Source: JBEHWX01 sp048498995 (lineage in GTDB: Bacteria > Bacteroidota > Ignavibacteria > OLB7). From it: a stretch of 16,917 bases of DNA. Both the position numbers and the translations under genes were made by a program. Within the stretch, counting starts at the first letter, position 1. Each line of letters opens with the position of its first letter. The stretch is taken from assembly GCA_048498995.1 (NCBI GenBank), contig JBEHWX010000119.1, positions 1 to 16,917 on the forward strand. The letters are read 5' to 3'. The notes beneath the pieces are model-generated. The model did no database searches. It saw nothing but the letters and a program-made list of their open reading frames with translations, and was not told where the DNA came from. This document shows, piece by piece, positions 15,740 through 16,917 of this stretch.

Positions 15740-16045
15740 AGAGGGTTGGAGGAAGCGAGGATGCCGGTAGCTGTCCCGAAAGGAGGCGATCACACCGAGA
15801 ATCAAAGCGCAACATAGCATGACATGCGGAATCACGAAAGAAGGGCCACTGACGGACATACTGACGCAATGCAGGGCATGCAATCTAGAAAGGACTTAAG
15901 CTTGAGCGGACAGGGGTCCCGGGAGCATTGCATCAGTTACGCTTCGGATCGTATATTCCAACACCACGCTCGTTTCAGGCAACATGCTATTCTACTAAAA
16001 TTTGCTAGGGCGTTATCAGCTCAACCACACAATGTGAACATCATA
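15740..16045. other. Divergent intergenic region spanning a composition break
   Basis: About 300 bp between the start of the amine oxidase (-) and the MazG-like gene (+). Base composition falls from GC-rich to AT-rich at about 15870-16000. It should hold both promoters. An in-frame ATG at 15878 could extend the MazG-like gene, but the added residues look random. No tRNA gene, integrase site or terminal inverted repeat was recognised. Confidence 0.5.
15928..16005 (+). promoter_or_regulatory. Candidate promoters of the MazG-like gene
   Basis: Two overlapping possibilities. TTGCAT (15928-15933), an 18-bp spacer and TATATT (15952-15957) would be a weak sigma-70 type site. TTTC (15973-15976), a 19-bp spacer and TAAAATTTG (15996-16004) resembles the Bacteroidota TTTG/TAnnTTTG pattern with one extra base. 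Both lie within about 120 bp of the ATG at 16046. Confidence 0.3.
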
Positions 16046-16917
16046 ATGAACACCAATAGCCATCCAGTAGCCAGCAATCAATGCACATGCGATATCGCAC
16101 TCAACAAATATCAAGGGGTCGCTCAAGAGTCAGACCAAAACTCGCAGCCAGAGCTTAATGGTCTTACATTTGCCCTTCTTGGACTCTTTGGAGAAATTGG
16201 AACCCTTCTCAGTGCGCTCAAGAAGAAGCAGAGAGATCAGGAGGCGTTCACCAAGTATCAAGACACCGTAATAGAGGAGTTCGGTGACACCCTATGGTAT
16301 TTCAGCAATATCGCGTCTAGAGCTTCATTAGACATGAGCCTCTTAGCGCAAAGAGCTTTCAAAGAAATGGGCAACTGGGACGAAGCCAGGCCCGACGACT
16401 CGATGACTTTTAACGACATACAATCCACCTCGCAAACCGCAAGACAGTCCGGCCCAACGGGCTTCGAGACGGACCTTATAGACTTAGCAGCAAAAGCAGG
16501 ATCGCTTTTAAACGACGCCCAAGCAAGTAGGATTACTAAGAACCGAGACGTACTATCCTCTCACCTTATCGATATCTTTAGATCCATAATCAATGCCGCC
16601 AACTCGGCCAATATCAGCCTAGGAGAAGCCGCTACCAAGAACATCTCCAAGATACAGAGCCGCTGGCCCATGCACCCAACATATACAAGTCTATTCGATG
16701 AAGGCTACAGCCAACTTGAGCAACTTCCACGAATTATCGAAATGGAAATTTTCGAGGTCGATCGATCAGGGAGAAAGTACGTCATTCAGAGATGCAATGG
16801 CATCAATATAGGGTCCGCTCTAACCGACAACCACATCCAGGATGACGATTATCGGTTTCACGATACATTTCATCTTTCATACGCAGCCATATTGGGGTGG
16901 TCGCCGGTTCTCCGGGC
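16046..16917 (+). CDS. MazG-like nucleotide pyrophosphohydrolase, 3' truncated by window edge
   Basis: 290 residues visible and no stop before the window ends. MazG-type enzymes hydrolyse (d)NTPs or related nucleotides to NMP and PPi using Mg2+ held by an EExxE...ExxD motif. First unit (about 16-108): GLFGEIGTLL carries E50 but has G49 and T53 where Glu is usual; the ExxD part is intact as E78/D81 in EEFGDTLWYF. A second, degenerate MazG-like helical unit follows (about 140-207: LAAKAGSLL, HLIDIFRSI, KNISKIQSRW) without the acidic ligands. The last part (about 213-290) ends in YRFHDTFHLSYAAILGWSP, which I recall from the conserved C-terminal extension of some MazG proteins. The gene is much lower in GC than its neighbours. 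Start: ATG 16046; GTG 16034 and ATG 15878 are alternatives. Related proteins often occur in phage-defence loci, but a role here is inferred and depends on genes beyond the edge. Confidence 0.75.
   Translation, partial: MNTNSHPVASNQCTCDIALNKYQGVAQESDQNSQPELNGLTFALLGLFGEIGTLLSALKKKQRDQEAFTKYQDTVIEEFGDTLWYFSNIASRASLDMSLLAQRAFKEMGNWDEARPDDSMTFNDIQSTSQTARQSGPTGFETDLIDLAAKAGSLLNDAQASRITKNRDVLSSHLIDIFRSIINAANSANISLGEAATKNISKIQSRWPMHPTYTSLFDEGYSQLEQLPRIIEMEIFEVDRSGRKYVIQRCNGINIGSALTDNHIQDDDYRFHDTFHLSYAAILGWSPVLR

Noticed and set aside
15740..16045. tRNA gene or attachment site at the composition break
   Set aside because: No cloverleaf, no T-loop GTTCGA motif and no matching direct repeat pair seen within the window.
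15878..16045. In-frame 5' extension of the MazG-like gene from ATG 15878
   Set aside because: The added 56 residues have no similarity or predicted order, and the candidate promoters lie inside this stretch; kept only as an alternative start.

Overview
The window is a high-GC bacterial chromosome segment (sampled coding lines are about 68% GC) with an abrupt change to low GC in the last ~1 kb. The large exported protein ends in a type IX secretion (Por) sorting domain, most start codons lack a clear Shine-Dalgarno, and two promoter-like sites resemble the Bacteroidota pattern (TTTG, about 19 bp, TAnnTTTG). Together these point to a member of the Bacteroidota/Chlorobiota/FCB radiation with high GC. 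The sequence alone does not fix the phylum.

Layout. 1-120: part of a ~91-bp tandem repeat carrying a GTAG-plus-palindrome (REP-like) core. 264-776 (-): Imm5-like predicted immunity protein with no toxin beside it. 896-960: 13-bp x5 minisatellite, then a strong rho-independent terminator (979-1011). That terminator serves 1037-5155 (-), a 1372-aa secreted multi-DUF11 protein with a T9SS type A tail. 5156-6751: about 1.6 kb without a credible gene, holding a possible promoter and a 33-bp repeat. 6752-7423 (+): OmpR-type response regulator. 7594-12360 (+): its likely partner, a soluble 1588-aa histidine kinase with a degenerate receiver, a low-complexity linker, eight PAS domains (three made by a 417-bp tandem triplication), HisKA and HATPase. 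12361-13783: about 1.4 kb of non-coding, repeat-rich DNA (probable terminator, 91-bp repeats, another GTAG-associated hairpin, 14-bp x8 array). 13784-15739 (-): secreted copper amine oxidase with catalytic base, TPQ tyrosine and three copper His ligands all identifiable. 16046-end (+): 5' part of a low-GC MazG-like nucleotide pyrophosphohydrolase gene that runs off the window.

The regulator and kinase should work as one two-component pathway, and the kinase's many PAS domains suggest integration of several cytoplasmic signals. The DUF11 protein and the amine oxidase are both exported but share no visible operon. The composition break at about 15.87-16.0 kb, followed by a MazG-type enzyme of a kind often found in defence loci, makes the right edge the best candidate for an acquired island whose remaining genes lie outside this window.
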